A stretch of 64,000 nucleotides of DNA from Desulfoplanes formicivorans (GTDB lineage: Bacteria; Desulfobacterota; Desulfovibrionia; Desulfovibrionales; Desulfomicrobiaceae). Below are positions 42,209 to 51,511 of this stretch, piece by piece. Within the stretch, counting starts at the first letter, position 1, and each line of letters starts with the position of its first letter. The DNA is taken from assembly GCF_001748225.1 (NCBI RefSeq), contig NZ_BDFE01000015.1, positions 1 through 64,000 of the forward strand, written 5' to 3'. A program made the translations under genes and the position numbers. The notes beneath the pieces were generated by a model. That model was not told the DNA's origin. It did no database searches and worked only from the letters and a program-made list of their open reading frames with translations.

Positions 42209-44026
42209 ATGGGTGCACATGACAACGAAGAGATTATCGAGTTGACCGACGTGATCGACGATGCAGCCTTCTCCCCATCGTCCTCAAAACCCACCCAGGA
42301 CTTTCCTTTGGAACAGGCCATTGACCCCAAGGATCTGGAGGACGAATTCGAGCAGCTGCTCCGGGATGCTCCCGATGACCGGTCCAGTGATGCCGAAACC
42401 ACTGTTGATGACGACCTGGACATCGAATCCCTGTTTGAAGAGATGGAACAGGGGGATACCTCGTCATCCAACAGGCAGGACGACCCTCACGTGCTGGAAC
42501 AAAAGGACGATGCCGGAGCCGCCTTGTCCCCAGCCTCCGATCCGGACATGGACGATCTCGAAGACCTTTTTGCCTCTCTGGACGACGACGCATCCAGCAA
42601 GACATCGTCCTCTTCCCAGCCGGACATTTCAGTCCAGGATCAAGACATGGACGAACTGCTGACAAACAGCGAACCGTCCCTGCAGCCGGACAATGCTCCC
42701 CTGGACGAGGGAATTGATGAAGCAAAAACGCCAGCAACCGATTCCGGGACTGACGACCTGTTTCAGGATCAGACGCCTGGCGAATCGGAACAGGCCCCTG
42801 CAGAGCACGCCGACGTCCAGGAACTCCAGAAGGACCCTCTGGACGTACCAGCCACGGACCACGATCGTGATGCAGCCGAGTCCTTGGTCGATACTCACGG
42901 GGATGCTGCCATGGCCCCGGTGACCGACGACCCCATGCCGGCGGATGCGCCGGCTTCCATCCAAAAAGACGAGCCCTCACCCGATCTTTCTCCTGCCCTG
43001 TCCGCAGACAAAGCCCTTCTGGAAAGCCTGCAGGAACGGGTCGCCAGCCTGGAAGCCCAAACCCAAACGCCTCCCCAGCCGGACCTGTTTGCCCAACTGG
43101 CAGCCTTTTTCCAGGAAAGCGCTCAGGGCAGGGAACTGTTGGAAGACATTGCCGGAAAAGTGACCAGCCGCATGGAAGCAACCACCAAACAGCTGGTGGA
43201 AGAAAAGCTCGATATGCTGGATGTTCCCTCTTCTGAAGAGATCAACGCGGCGGTCAGGGAAGAGATTCGCGCCTCGGTGGCGGAAAATCTGCCTACCCCC
43301 CCGGATACCAAGGAGCTTGTGCGGGAAATCCGACAGGATCTGCAGCAACGGGTTCAGGATGGTATGGATGAGTGGGAAACCCAGCGCATGGAACTGCGCA
43401 CGGATCTGGACGCCATCAAACAGGCTGTGAGTCAGACAGAGCCTCTGGACAAAGCCGCCCTCATCCGGGACATTCGTGAAGACCTCCAGCGCAGGGTCCA
43501 GGAAGGCATGGATCAGTGGGAAGCCCAGCGTATGGCCCTGCAGGAAACGGTCGATACGTTGCAGGCAAACCAGTCCTCCCAACCCCTGGACAGACAAACC
43601 CTTGTCCAGGAAATCCGGCAGGATCTGCAGCAACGGGTGCAGGAGGGCATGGATGCCTGGGAAGCCGAACGGGTTGCTTTGCGCACGGAGCTGGAGGATC
43701 TCAGGCAGACCGTGAGTCAGACAGAACCCCTGGACAGGCAGGCCCTCATCCGGGACATCCGCGAAGAGCTCCAGCGCACGGTCCAGGAAGGCATGGACCA
43801 GTGGGAAGTTCAGAAATCCGCCCTTTCCAGGGAGATGGACGACCTGCGGCAAACCGTGGCCTCAGCCGATGTCCAGGCACAGATCAAGACAATCACGTCG
43901 ACCATGGTCGCCCGGGAAGAACTTCAGGCTGTCAAGGAAGAACTCATGGCCGCCCTTTCCAGGGAGATCCCCAAGGCCGCAGCCCAGATCATCCGGGAAG
44001 AGATCGCTGCCCTGATGAATCCGTAA
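42209..44026 (+). CDS. Acidic, repeat-containing coiled-coil protein
   Basis: A 605-residue protein of unknown function started at ATG 42209 (MGAHDNEEIIELTDVIDD). Residues 1 to about 270 are very acidic, low in complexity and rich in D/E/S/P. A coiled-coil section follows, with four near-perfect repeats of 47-48 residues at about 370-417, 418-464, 465-512 and 513-556. Each begins L[VI].[ED]IR[QE][DE]LQ and contains [VQ]Q[ED]GMD.WE, then a heptad segment ending TEPLD. The C-terminus (EEIAALMNP) is short. No catalytic motif or signal peptide is visible. It could be a scaffold, like cytoplasmic polar organising proteins, but this is a guess. It lies after hemL with its own ribosome site. Confidence 0.85.
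   Translation: MGAHDNEEIIELTDVIDDAAFSPSSSKPTQDFPLEQAIDPKDLEDEFEQLLRDAPDDRSSDAETTVDDDLDIESLFEEMEQGDTSSSNRQDDPHVLEQKDDAGAALSPASDPDMDDLEDLFASLDDDASSKTSSSSQPDISVQDQDMDELLTNSEPSLQPDNAPLDEGIDEAKTPATDSGTDDLFQDQTPGESEQAPAEHADVQELQKDPLDVPATDHDRDAAESLVDTHGDAAMAPVTDDPMPADAPASIQKDEPSPDLSPALSADKALLESLQERVASLEAQTQTPPQPDLFAQLAAFFQESAQGRELLEDIAGKVTSRMEATTKQLVEEKLDMLDVPSSEEINAAVREEIRASVAENLPTPPDTKELVREIRQDLQQRVQDGMDEWETQRMELRTDLDAIKQAVSQTEPLDKAALIRDIREDLQRRVQEGMDQWEAQRMALQETVDTLQANQSSQPLDRQTLVQEIRQDLQQRVQEGMDAWEAERVALRTELEDLRQTVSQTEPLDRQALIRDIREELQRTVQEGMDQWEVQKSALSREMDDLRQTVASADVQAQIKTITSTMVAREELQAVKEELMAALSREIPKAAAQIIREEIAALMNP
43316..43876 (+). repeat. Four tandem 141-144 bp coding repeats
   Basis: Units start at 43316, 43460, 43601 and 43745. 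Protein and DNA are both alike (for example gacaggatctgcagcaacggg occurs in units 1 and 3 with one or no change), pointing to fairly recent duplication, apparently as a two-unit block copied once. Confidence 0.85.
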
Positions 44027-44090
44027 GCAGCGACTCACGCCGACAACAGCAGGCGCGAAGACGCTGCGCAGATATCAGAAAAACAGATAA

Positions 44091-44122
44091 AAAGCAGGTA
44101 CATGGAATCATGTGCCTGCTTT
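44091..44122 (+). terminator. Terminator after the repeat protein
   Basis: aaagcaggtacatg (44091-44104) pairs with catgtgcctgcttt (44109-44122) with one G-T pair around a 4-base loop, 65 nt after the stop codon. Confidence 0.7.
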
Positions 44123-44237
44123 CTGCGTCTCATGCGCCGTGCCAGATCCCGTCCCAGGGAAGAACTCGACGAACGCAAGGGTCCATGCTATGCGTTCCGG
44201 GCCAAAAGGGGGATGGCTCCACGGTTATTCTTCTTTT
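44123..44237. other. Leader region, no clear gene
   Basis: Between two hairpins there is a stretch without a supported reading frame; an 82-codon frame from 44102 runs through the next terminator and is rejected. A short RNA could end at the 44238-44299 hairpin. Confidence 0.3.
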
Positions 44238-44299
44238 ACCGCCCGGTGCTCGTTTGTTCCGTGTTGGTCAAACCCATTTCCCGGCCGGGCGGTTTTTTT
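44238..44299 (+). terminator. Terminator-like structure just upstream of the 61-aa gene
   Basis: accgcccgg (44238-44246) pairs with ccgggcggt (44285-44293), followed by ttttttt. Its loop is long (38 bases), but the T-run is strong. The ribosome site cagggag of the next gene begins about 10 bases later. Confidence 0.5.
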
Positions 44300-44316
44300 C
44301 ACGCAGGGAGCAGATC

Positions 44317-44502
44317 ATGGACAAGACCGAACAGCAGGCATTGCAGGTGACCAAGGAAATCATGGTCAAATTCATTGAAGTGGGCAGAATTTCCCCCACC
44401 AATTTTTCGGAACATTTTGCAACTATTTATGGCGAAGTGCTCCGGACCGTTGTTGACAAACGGACCCATGCGGCCAACAATCAGCCCCTTGCGAGCGACT
44501 AG
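44317..44502 (+). CDS. Small conserved-type protein, 61 residues
   Basis: Starts at ATG 44317 after cagggagcagatc and gives 61 residues (MDKTEQQALQVTKEIMVKF, then VGRISPTNFSEHFATIYGEV). It is wholly alpha-helical in appearance, charged, with no signal peptide. It ends 12 nt before the GTG of the menG gene and is likely cotranscribed with it. I do not recognise a named family; short proteins with this opening occur in sulfate reducers as far as I remember, but I cannot verify that here. Confidence 0.75.
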   Translation: MDKTEQQALQVTKEIMVKFIEVGRISPTNFSEHFATIYGEVLRTVVDKRTHAANNQPLASD

Positions 44503-44514
44503 GAGACATGTATC

Positions 44515-45243
44515 GTGGATAAACGGCACGGCGAGAGCAATCCCATCGCCTCCCTCTTCAACTCCATCGCGCGTTGGTACGATTTTCTGAACCATTTCCT
44601 GAGTGTCGGACAGGACGTGTATTGGCGCAAACGCCAGGTCAGGGGTTTGCGGGTTCCTCCGGGCGGTCTGGTCCTGGACCTGGCCGCCGGCACCATGGAC
44701 GTGAGTCTGGAAATCCTGCGCCGATACCCCGACGTGAAGATTCTTGCCGTGGATGTATCCCCCTCCATGCTCATCCACGGACGGCACAAGATACCCGCCC
44801 ACCAGGCCACCTCCATCGCCCCGGTGCTTTCGGACGGACGGAAACTTCCCCTGCCCGACGCAAGCGTTGACAGCGTGACCATATCCTTTGGCATCAGAAA
44901 CATCACCCCCAGATCCAAGGCGTATGCAGAGATACTGCGTATCCTCAAACCAGGGGGCAAATTGAGCATTCTTGAATTTGGAACCGGCAGGGAAAAAATT
45001 TGGGGCGGGCTGTACAACTTGTACCTGGACAGGATTCTCCCCCTTGTGGGCCGCATTGTTTCCAGGGACCCGGGGGCCTATCGGTATCTGGCCGAAACCA
45101 TCAAGGCCTTTCCCGATGCGCGCAGTCTGACCCGGGAATTGGCCGAGGCCGGATTCGGACGGATCATGTACCAGCCTCTGAGCTCGGGAATCGTGTACCT
45201 GCACACGGCTGAAAAACCAGCCAGTGAGGATCGCAGCAGGTGA
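44515..45243 (+). CDS. menG: Demethylmenaquinone methyltransferase (UbiE/MenG)
   Basis: The start is GTG 44515 after actaggaga. The 242-residue protein is a class I methyltransferase: FNSIARWYDFLNHFLSVGQDVYWRK (UbiE signature 1), VLDLAAGTMDVSLEIL (SAM-binding, Met replacing the usual Gly), SFGIRNITPRSKAYAEILRILKPGG (signature 2). It methylates the menaquinone ring at the last step. The menaquinone genes mqnB, mqnD and a polyprenyl synthase follow nearby on the same strand. Confidence 0.93.
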   Translation: MDKRHGESNPIASLFNSIARWYDFLNHFLSVGQDVYWRKRQVRGLRVPPGGLVLDLAAGTMDVSLEILRRYPDVKILAVDVSPSMLIHGRHKIPAHQATSIAPVLSDGRKLPLPDASVDSVTISFGIRNITPRSKAYAEILRILKPGGKLSILEFGTGREKIWGGLYNLYLDRILPLVGRIVSRDPGAYRYLAETIKAFPDARSLTRELAEAGFGRIMYQPLSSGIVYLHTAEKPASEDRSR

Positions 45244-45441
45244 TCAGCACCGGGCAATGGCAATGAGGAGAAGACCGGCCACAATGGCGGTGATCCCGAG
45301 ACGCCGCAGGCCGGAGGCAGGGCTTTGGGCCAGCATCTCCAATATCTTGGGCATCTTTTCCGCCCACAGAAAATAGGGCGTTCCCTCCAGGATGAAGGCC
45401 AGGCCCAATGCGCTCAAGAGGAGCGACCAGTCGATATGCAT
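45244..45441 (-). CDS. DUF2065-type small membrane protein
   Basis: ATG 45441 gives 65 residues (MHIDWSLLLSALGLAFILEGTPYFLW, then a basic loop and LGITAIVAGLLLIAIARC). Two hydrophobic helices with a short loop and the GTPYFL motif match DUF2065. It converges on menG with the two stop codons immediately adjacent. Function unknown. Confidence 0.8.
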   Translation of the reverse strand: MHIDWSLLLSALGLAFILEGTPYFLWAEKMPKILEMLAQSPASGLRRLGITAIVAGLLLIAIARC

Positions 45442-45606
45442 GCCGTTCCCATAGCCGGCAGGAGGAGATCTTGTCCAGCAGGAGAACGCCCGTGCATCCC
45501 GCATAACGTCACATGCATCCAACCGGAACAGCTGTTTTTTTTCGTTTTTCAGAGTGCTGACGGATTCTTTGCAGCCGTGTCCTGCTTTACAGGGAGACAA
45601 ACCATC

Positions 45607-46320
45607 ATGCTAGCCCTTGTGTTTGCAACCTCCCGGGAATCCCGGGCATGTCTCGGCCCGGCCCATGCAGGGATCAGGGAAGGACAATGGGCTGCCATCA
45701 CCGTTCATGACCGTCCCTGTCTGCAGGTGATAACCGGCATCGGCCCGGTCAATGCGGCCCTGGTCTTTGGCAAGGTTCTGGCCACCTTTCCCCGACTGCA
45801 AGGGGCCATCAATCTGGGCATTGGCGGCAGTTTTGATCTGGACCGGGCGGATCTTGGAGAATGGGCCGCTGCCACCCGGGAGACATGGCCGGAAATAGGC
45901 GTCAGACACAAGGCAGGCGTCCACGCCCGGACATTGGGATTTCCCCAGGGCCATGCCGGCCAGGACACTATCTGGGAAAGCATTGATCTGGATCCAGACG
46001 CCCATGCCCGCGCCATGAACGTGAGCCTCCCGCCATCCATGGCCAGACTTCCCTTTATCACGGTGGCCGGTGTCACCGCCACCCACAAGCGGGCCTTGTT
46101 TCTGCAAACCATGTACAACGGGGGCATTGAAAACATGGAAGGTTTTTCCCTGGCGTTGGCCTGCGCCACGCACTCGCTGCCATTTCTCGAAATCCGGACC
46201 GTTTCCAACAAGGTTGGCCCCCGGGACACAAAGACCTGGCAGTTTGGCAAGGCCCTTGGCCAGCTCGGCAGGGTCCTTCCCGCCCTGTTCGCAACCCCTG
46301 TCCCCCACACGACACCATGA
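45607..46320 (+). CDS. mqnB: Futalosine hydrolase
   Basis: ATG 45607 (MLALVFATSRESRACL) gives 237 residues of the purine-nucleosidase fold. QVITGIGPVNAALVFGK, INLGIGGSFDLDRADLG, NGGIENMEGFSLALAC (substrate-binding Met-Glu) and EIRTVSNKVGPRD match MqnB. It splits futalosine into hypoxanthine and dehypoxanthinyl futalosine in the alternative menaquinone pathway. Its stop overlaps the mqnD start by 4 nt. The large upstream frame from 45325 is not used. Confidence 0.92.
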   Translation: MLALVFATSRESRACLGPAHAGIREGQWAAITVHDRPCLQVITGIGPVNAALVFGKVLATFPRLQGAINLGIGGSFDLDRADLGEWAAATRETWPEIGVRHKAGVHARTLGFPQGHAGQDTIWESIDLDPDAHARAMNVSLPPSMARLPFITVAGVTATHKRALFLQTMYNGGIENMEGFSLALACATHSLPFLEIRTVSNKVGPRDTKTWQFGKALGQLGRVLPALFATPVPHTTP

Positions 46321-47117
46321 ACGCCCAACCCCTGACCATTGCCCTTTCCCCCTGTCCCAACGACACGTTCATCTTCGGCTCCTGGGTTCTCGGCCGCATT
46401 CCGGACATCCCCGGACACTGCTCCCGATTCTTCTGGCAGGACATTCAGAACCTGAACGAAGCGGCCCAGCAAAATCGTTTTGACATCATCAAGGTTTCTG
46501 CCGTGCAGGCCCTGAAGCTGCAGGATTCGTACACCATTCTTGCCTGCGGCGGGGCGTTCGGCCTGGAACACGGGCCCAAGCTGGTCACCCGTCCCGGAAT
46601 TTCCCGACCCCGCAGGATCGCGGTTCCCGGCATGCTGACCACGGCCGTGTGTCTTCTTGAAACCGCCCTGGAAAGGGATTTCGAACCCGTACCCATGACC
46701 TTTGACCAGGAGATCGCCGCCCTGCAACGCCACAAGGTTGACGCCGCCCTGCTCATCCACGAAACCGCCCTGGTTTACAAGGACTACGGGCTTGACCTGC
46801 TTCTCGATCTCGGGAAATGGTGGCAGGACGCCAGCGGTGGTCTTCCCCTGCCCCTTGGCGCGATCATTGTTCGCAGGGAATTGGCCGGCAACCGTTCATG
46901 CAGGCCGAAAATCATTGAAGACCAGATCCGGGCAAGTCTGCACCATGCCCATGCCCACCGGGCATCCATCAATGTCTTCATGCGCAGCCTTGCCCAGGAA
47001 ATGGACCAGTCAACCCTGGATGATCATGTCCGGGCGTATGTCAATGAATATTCCATGGATATCGGCTCATTGGGACAGGCAGCCCTTGATCACCTGCAAA
47101 CTCTCCTGGACAGATGA
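46317..47117 (+). CDS. mqnD: 1,4-dihydroxy-6-naphthoate synthase
   Basis: A 266-residue protein of the periplasmic-binding-protein-like fold. TIALSPCPNDTFIFGSWVLG is the MqnD opening, DIIKVSAVQALKLQDSYTIL and RRIAVPGMLTTAVCLLE follow, and DAALLIHETALVYKDYGL contains the substrate-binding His/Glu. It forms 1,4-dihydroxy-6-naphthoate from cyclic dehypoxanthinylfutalosine. It is coupled to mqnB by a 4-nt overlap. mqnA and mqnC are not in the window. Confidence 0.94.
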   Translation: MNAQPLTIALSPCPNDTFIFGSWVLGRIPDIPGHCSRFFWQDIQNLNEAAQQNRFDIIKVSAVQALKLQDSYTILACGGAFGLEHGPKLVTRPGISRPRRIAVPGMLTTAVCLLETALERDFEPVPMTFDQEIAALQRHKVDAALLIHETALVYKDYGLDLLLDLGKWWQDASGGLPLPLGAIIVRRELAGNRSCRPKIIEDQIRASLHHAHAHRASINVFMRSLAQEMDQSTLDDHVRAYVNEYSMDIGSLGQAALDHLQTLLDR

Positions 47118-47223
47118 ACCAACGCCGTGCCCTGGGTTGCATCCCTGGTAAACACGGCATGAACCTGTTTTTTTCCATCAAACCCCTAGCGTCCCCTGGG
47201 ACCACGAGGGACTCATTCGACCC

Positions 47224-48192
47224 ATGAACATCCTCAAGGCCTATATGGCCCGGGAATTGCCCCGCATCAACCAGACGCTATATGATTTGACCAAGGATCT
47301 CGAACCCGAGGTTCTCCCCCTTGTGGAGCATGTCCTCAAGGCCGGCGGCAAGCGCATCCGCCCCATTTTGACCCTGCTCACGGCCCGGGCCATGGGATGC
47401 ACCAGAAACGACGTCTACCCCATGGCCGCGGCCGTGGAACTTCTGCATTCCGCCTCCCTGCTCCATGACGACATTCTGGACAATGCAGGCCTGCGGCGGG
47501 GGAAAAAAGCAGCCCATCTTGTTTTCGGAACAAGTCATGCCATCCTGGGCGGGGATATTCTCTTTGCCCTGGCCAACAGGATCGCTGCTGAGTACAATAT
47601 TCCCGCCCTGACCCACTGTCTGGCCCAGGCAATCATGCATACGGCAACCGGTGAGATCAAGGAAATAGCCCTGCTCAGAAATCCGGCCATAACAAGGGCC
47701 CAGTACCTGGATATCATCACCGGCAAGACCGCCTACCTCCTTCAGGTGGCCTGTCAATGCGGAGCCATCATGGCCGGAGCCGATGCCACCGGTCTTGAGA
47801 GTGCCTCCCGGTACGGCCTCAATCTGGGCATTGCCTTCCAGATCGTGGACGATGCCCTGGATTATTCATCCTCGGCCGCTGTTTCCGGCAAGCCCCTGGG
47901 AGGAGATCTCAAGGAGGGCAAGTTCACCCTGCCCCTTGTACTCTATCTCCAGCAACTGGCTGACGAGGACAAAACCAGGGTCATGGACAAGCTTGCCTCC
48001 AACGCCATGGACGCCAAAGACATTGCCCAGGTGGTCGGCGCCATTCAATCTCTGGGCCTGGACGTGCAAACCAGGCAGGAAGCCGGCACATACATCACCA
48101 GGGCCAAGGCCTCCCTTGAGCACCTTGGCGACACCCCGGAAAAAAACATCTTATTGTCACTCCTCGACTTTGTACTTCACAGAGAAAAATAA
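47224..48192 (+). CDS. Polyprenyl diphosphate synthase
   Basis: A 322-residue trans-prenyltransferase. LKAGGKRIRPILTLLTARAMG, LLHDDILDNAGLRRGKKAAH (first aspartate-rich motif DDILD) and IAFQIVDDALDYSSSAAVSGKPLGGDLKEGKFTLP (second motif DDALD) are present. Small residues before the first DDxxD are consistent with long-chain products such as octaprenyl or heptaprenyl diphosphate, used for the menaquinone side chain. It lies about 100 nt after mqnD. Confidence 0.93.
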   Translation: MNILKAYMARELPRINQTLYDLTKDLEPEVLPLVEHVLKAGGKRIRPILTLLTARAMGCTRNDVYPMAAAVELLHSASLLHDDILDNAGLRRGKKAAHLVFGTSHAILGGDILFALANRIAAEYNIPALTHCLAQAIMHTATGEIKEIALLRNPAITRAQYLDIITGKTAYLLQVACQCGAIMAGADATGLESASRYGLNLGIAFQIVDDALDYSSSAAVSGKPLGGDLKEGKFTLPLVLYLQQLADEDKTRVMDKLASNAMDAKDIAQVVGAIQSLGLDVQTRQEAGTYITRAKASLEHLGDTPEKNILLSLLDFVLHREK

Positions 48193-48315
48193 TAAGATGA
48201 CCGATCGACAACAAGATCGTCATTGCCGAATAGATCGGCCATCGGAGTCATCCGATCCAACCATCACCATTTGCAAGGGTTCTTTACGAGAACCGTGTTC
48301 AGGGAGTTTTCATTC

Positions 48316-51312
48316 ATGCTCACACGTATTGAAATCGGCCTGCAAGATAGCATCCGCGATGTACAGGGCGAAAACGTCGCCCGCAAAATCCGCAACGAAC
48401 TCGGTCTGGCCATCGACAGGGTCCGCCTGATCAAGGTCTATACCGTGTCCGGTTTGAGCGGCGAAGAAATCGACAGGGTCGTTGAACTCGGTGCATTGCA
48501 TGATCCTGTGCTCCATATACCTTCCATGAGCCCCCTGGCTCGGGATTTCGATTGGATCATCGAAGTGGGATTCAGGCCCGGGGTGACCGATAACGAAGGC
48601 AAGACCGCCAGGGAAAGTCTGGCCACCGTCCTTGACCTGGACGAGACGCGCAAACAACGCGTGGCCGTGTATACGGCCACCCAGTACCTGCTGGAGGGCG
48701 ATCTCTCCCGGGAGGCCGTGGAGCATATTGCCAAAGATCTTTTGGCCAACGAGCTCATCCAACGCTTCCAGTTCACGTCCATGGAAGATTGGCGCCAGAG
48801 CCCGGGGTTTCCGGCCCAGGCGGCCCGGGTTACGGGCCAGGCATCGGATCGGGTGGAAATCATTCCCCTGGCAGACATGGACGATCAGGGGCTCATGGAA
48901 TTGAGCCGGTCCAGGACCCTGGCCCTGAGCCTCAAGGAAATGCGCCTTCTCAAGGCCCATTTTACCGACGTCAAGACCATTGAAGAACGCAGAAAACACG
49001 GATTGCCGGCCAATCCCACGGATGCCGAACTGGAATGTCTGGCCCAGACCTGGTCGGAACACTGCAAACACAAAATTTTCAACGCGACCATTGATTATAC
49101 GGATGCGGAAAAGGGCAGACGAACGACCATCACCAGCCTGTACAAGACCTATGTCCAGGGAAGCACCCAAACCCTGCGGGAGCGCATGGGCGATGATGAT
49201 TTCTGCCTGTCCGTGTTCAAGGACAACGCCGGGGTGATCCGATTCGACGAATCCACCAACGTCTGCATCAAGGTGGAAACCCACAACAGCCCTTCGGCCC
49301 TGGATCCCTATGGCGGCGCCCTTACCGGCATTGTGGGCGTCAACCGCGATCCCATGGGCACGGGCATGGGCGCCAACCTGTTGTGCAACACGGACGTGTT
49401 CTGCTTTGCCTCGCCCTTTTACGACAAGGAAATCCCGCCACGGCTGCTGCACCCCCGTCGGGTTCTGGAAGGGGTGCGCGAGGGCGTGGAACACGGAGGC
49501 AATAAGTCGGGCATCCCCACGGTCAACGGGGCCATTTTGTTTGACGATCGCTACCTGGGCAAACCCCTGGTTTTCTGCGGGACCATCGGCACCATGCCCA
49601 AGACGATCAAGGGAAAACCCAGCGAAGACAAAAAGGCGTTGCCCGGAGACAAGATCGTCATGACCGGCGGGCGCATTGGCAAGGACGGCATCCACGGAGC
49701 CACCTTTTCCTCGGAAGAGCTCCACGAGGGTTCTCCGGCCACGGCTGTGCAGATCGGTGATCCCATCACCCAGCGCAAGATGTACGATTTTCTCATGCGG
49801 GCCAGGGACCTGGGCCTGTACAACGCCATCACGGACAACGGGGCCGGTGGCCTCAGCTCCTCGGTGGGTGAAATGGCCCAGGACTGCGGGGGATGCGATA
49901 TGGATCTCAAGCTCGCTCCCCTCAAATATGACGGACTCGATCCGTGGGAAATCCTCATTTCCGAGGCCCAGGAACGCATGACCCTGGCCGTGCCCCCAAA
50001 CAACCTGGACAGGTTCCTTTCCCTGGCCCGGGAAATGGACGTGGAAGCCACCGTGCTCGGTGAATTCCAGGATTCCGGAGTCTTTCATGTGCGATACGGC
50101 GATCGCATCGTCTGCCACATGGACATGGAGTTCTTGCACGACGGCGCCCCGCGCATGGAACTTTCAGCCGTATGGAAACGTCCGGATCTGCCCCAATCCA
50201 TCACCATTGATCCCGCAACCATAGGTGATCATGCCGCCTTTCTAGAAGACATGCTTGCCCGGCCCAACATCTGTTCCAAGGAATATGTCATTCGGCAGTA
50301 CGACCACGAAGTCCAGGGGGGCAGCGTGATCAAGCCTCTGGTGGGTGACGAGCTGGACGGTCCCGGAGACGCCGGCGTGATCCGGCCGGTCCTTGGTTCC
50401 AACAAGGGTTTGGTCATCAGCAACGGTATCTGCCCCAAATATAGTGATCTGGACACCTACTGGATGATGGCCAACTGCATTGACGAGGCCATCCGCAACG
50501 CCGTGGCTGTTGGCGCGGACATCCGGCACATGGCCGGGGTGGACAATTTCTGCTGGTGCGACCCGGTTCAATCGGAAAAGACCCCGGACGGCGAGTACAA
50601 GCTGGCACAACTTGTCCGGGCCAACCAGGCCCTGGCCCACTTCTGCATGGGCTATGGTGTACCCTGCATCTCGGGCAAGGACTCCATGAAAAACGACTAC
50701 ACAGGCGGCACCACCAAGATCTCCATCCCGCCCACGGTCCTTTTTTCCGTCATGGGAGTCATCCCCGACATTACCAAGTGTCAGACGTCTGACTTCAAGG
50801 CTCCGGACGAGCTCATCTACATCCTCGGACTGACCAGGGCCGAACTGGGCGGCAGCGAACTCTGCTCTTTGCTGGGCATCAAGGGCGGCCAGGTCCCCCA
50901 GGTGGATCTGATCCCCGCGAGAACCCGCTATCTGTCTTTGTTCCAGGCCATCCAGCAGGGCTATATCACCTCCTGCCACGACCTTTCCGACGGCGGGCTG
51001 GGCGTGGCCGCGGCCGAAATGGCCATTGGAGGACGCATCGGGGCCCAGATCGACCTGAACCGGGTCCCCACCCAGGGCTCCCCCCTGTCACCGGTGGAAC
51101 TGTTATACAGTGAATCGGCCAGCCGGTTACTGGTTACGGTCAAACCCGAACACCGCACACGGTTTGAACGCTGCTTTGCCAGCCAGCCCCTGGCCTGGAT
51201 CGGTCAGACCGTACCGGGCAGGGAGCTTTCCTTTTTCCAAAACGACAAGGCCCTTTTTACCAGCCGCATCGAGTACCTGACCAAGGCCTGGAAATCGACC
51301 CTGGATTTCTGA
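48316..51312 (+). CDS. purL: Phosphoribosylformylglycinamidine synthase, PurS-PurL fusion
   Basis: ATG 48316 (MLTRIEIGLQDSIRDVQGENVARKI) follows cagggag; the 31 codons upstream are not used. The 998-residue protein begins with PurS-like domains (about 1-180; DPVLHIPSMSPLARDFDWIIEVGFRPGVTDNEG), then a PurL domain with ETHNSPSALDPYGGALTGIVGVNRDPMGTG, DNGAGGLSSSVGEMAQDCGG and CSGKD-type IPCISGKDSMKNDY. No glutaminase (PurQ) domain is seen at the C-terminus, so a separate PurQ is needed. It converts FGAR to FGAM in purine synthesis. A terminator follows. Confidence 0.93.
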   Translation: MLTRIEIGLQDSIRDVQGENVARKIRNELGLAIDRVRLIKVYTVSGLSGEEIDRVVELGALHDPVLHIPSMSPLARDFDWIIEVGFRPGVTDNEGKTARESLATVLDLDETRKQRVAVYTATQYLLEGDLSREAVEHIAKDLLANELIQRFQFTSMEDWRQSPGFPAQAARVTGQASDRVEIIPLADMDDQGLMELSRSRTLALSLKEMRLLKAHFTDVKTIEERRKHGLPANPTDAELECLAQTWSEHCKHKIFNATIDYTDAEKGRRTTITSLYKTYVQGSTQTLRERMGDDDFCLSVFKDNAGVIRFDESTNVCIKVETHNSPSALDPYGGALTGIVGVNRDPMGTGMGANLLCNTDVFCFASPFYDKEIPPRLLHPRRVLEGVREGVEHGGNKSGIPTVNGAILFDDRYLGKPLVFCGTIGTMPKTIKGKPSEDKKALPGDKIVMTGGRIGKDGIHGATFSSEELHEGSPATAVQIGDPITQRKMYDFLMRARDLGLYNAITDNGAGGLSSSVGEMAQDCGGCDMDLKLAPLKYDGLDPWEILISEAQERMTLAVPPNNLDRFLSLAREMDVEATVLGEFQDSGVFHVRYGDRIVCHMDMEFLHDGAPRMELSAVWKRPDLPQSITIDPATIGDHAAFLEDMLARPNICSKEYVIRQYDHEVQGGSVIKPLVGDELDGPGDAGVIRPVLGSNKGLVISNGICPKYSDLDTYWMMANCIDEAIRNAVAVGADIRHMAGVDNFCWCDPVQSEKTPDGEYKLAQLVRANQALAHFCMGYGVPCISGKDSMKNDYTGGTTKISIPPTVLFSVMGVIPDITKCQTSDFKAPDELIYILGLTRAELGGSELCSLLGIKGGQVPQVDLIPARTRYLSLFQAIQQGYITSCHDLSDGGLGVAAAEMAIGGRIGAQIDLNRVPTQGSPLSPVELLYSESASRLLVTVKPEHRTRFERCFASQPLAWIGQTVPGRELSFFQNDKALFTSRIEYLTKAWKSTLDF

Positions 51313-51332
51313 CAACCATTCGTTTCAGTCAT

Positions 51333-51367
51333 AAAAAGCCGGAAACAGAACCTGTTTTCGGCTTTTT
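51333..51367 (+). terminator. Terminator after purSL
   Basis: aaaaagccggaaacag pairs with ctgttttcggcttttt (51352-51367) over 16 bp with one G-T pair around a 3-base loop. It starts 20 nt after the stop. Confidence 0.9.
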
Positions 51368-51419
51368 GTTTGGTCTTGCTCCCCCCAAGGAGGGACACGG
51401 TCATGCCCGACTCAGCCTG

Positions 51420-51460
51420 TTGACGATAAAGGCCAAGAACATGTATCAGGCAGATCATGT
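51420..51460 (+). promoter_or_regulatory. Candidate tup promoter with overlapping ACATG/CATGT repeat
   Basis: TTGACG (51420-51425) lies 17-18 bases before GTATCA/TATCAG (51443-51449). The inverted pair acatg (51440-51444) and catgt (51456-51460) overlaps the presumed -10 region and could bind a metal-oxyanion regulator. Based on pattern only. Confidence 0.4.
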
Positions 51461-51511
51461 GTTCAGCCAAACGCGGCATAGAACCGACAACCCATACACG
51501 AGGAGGGAACC

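Noticed and set aside
48310-50139. 609-codon open frame on the minus strand
   Set aside because: Antisense to purSL, whose motifs are unambiguous; no recognised features in the antisense translation.
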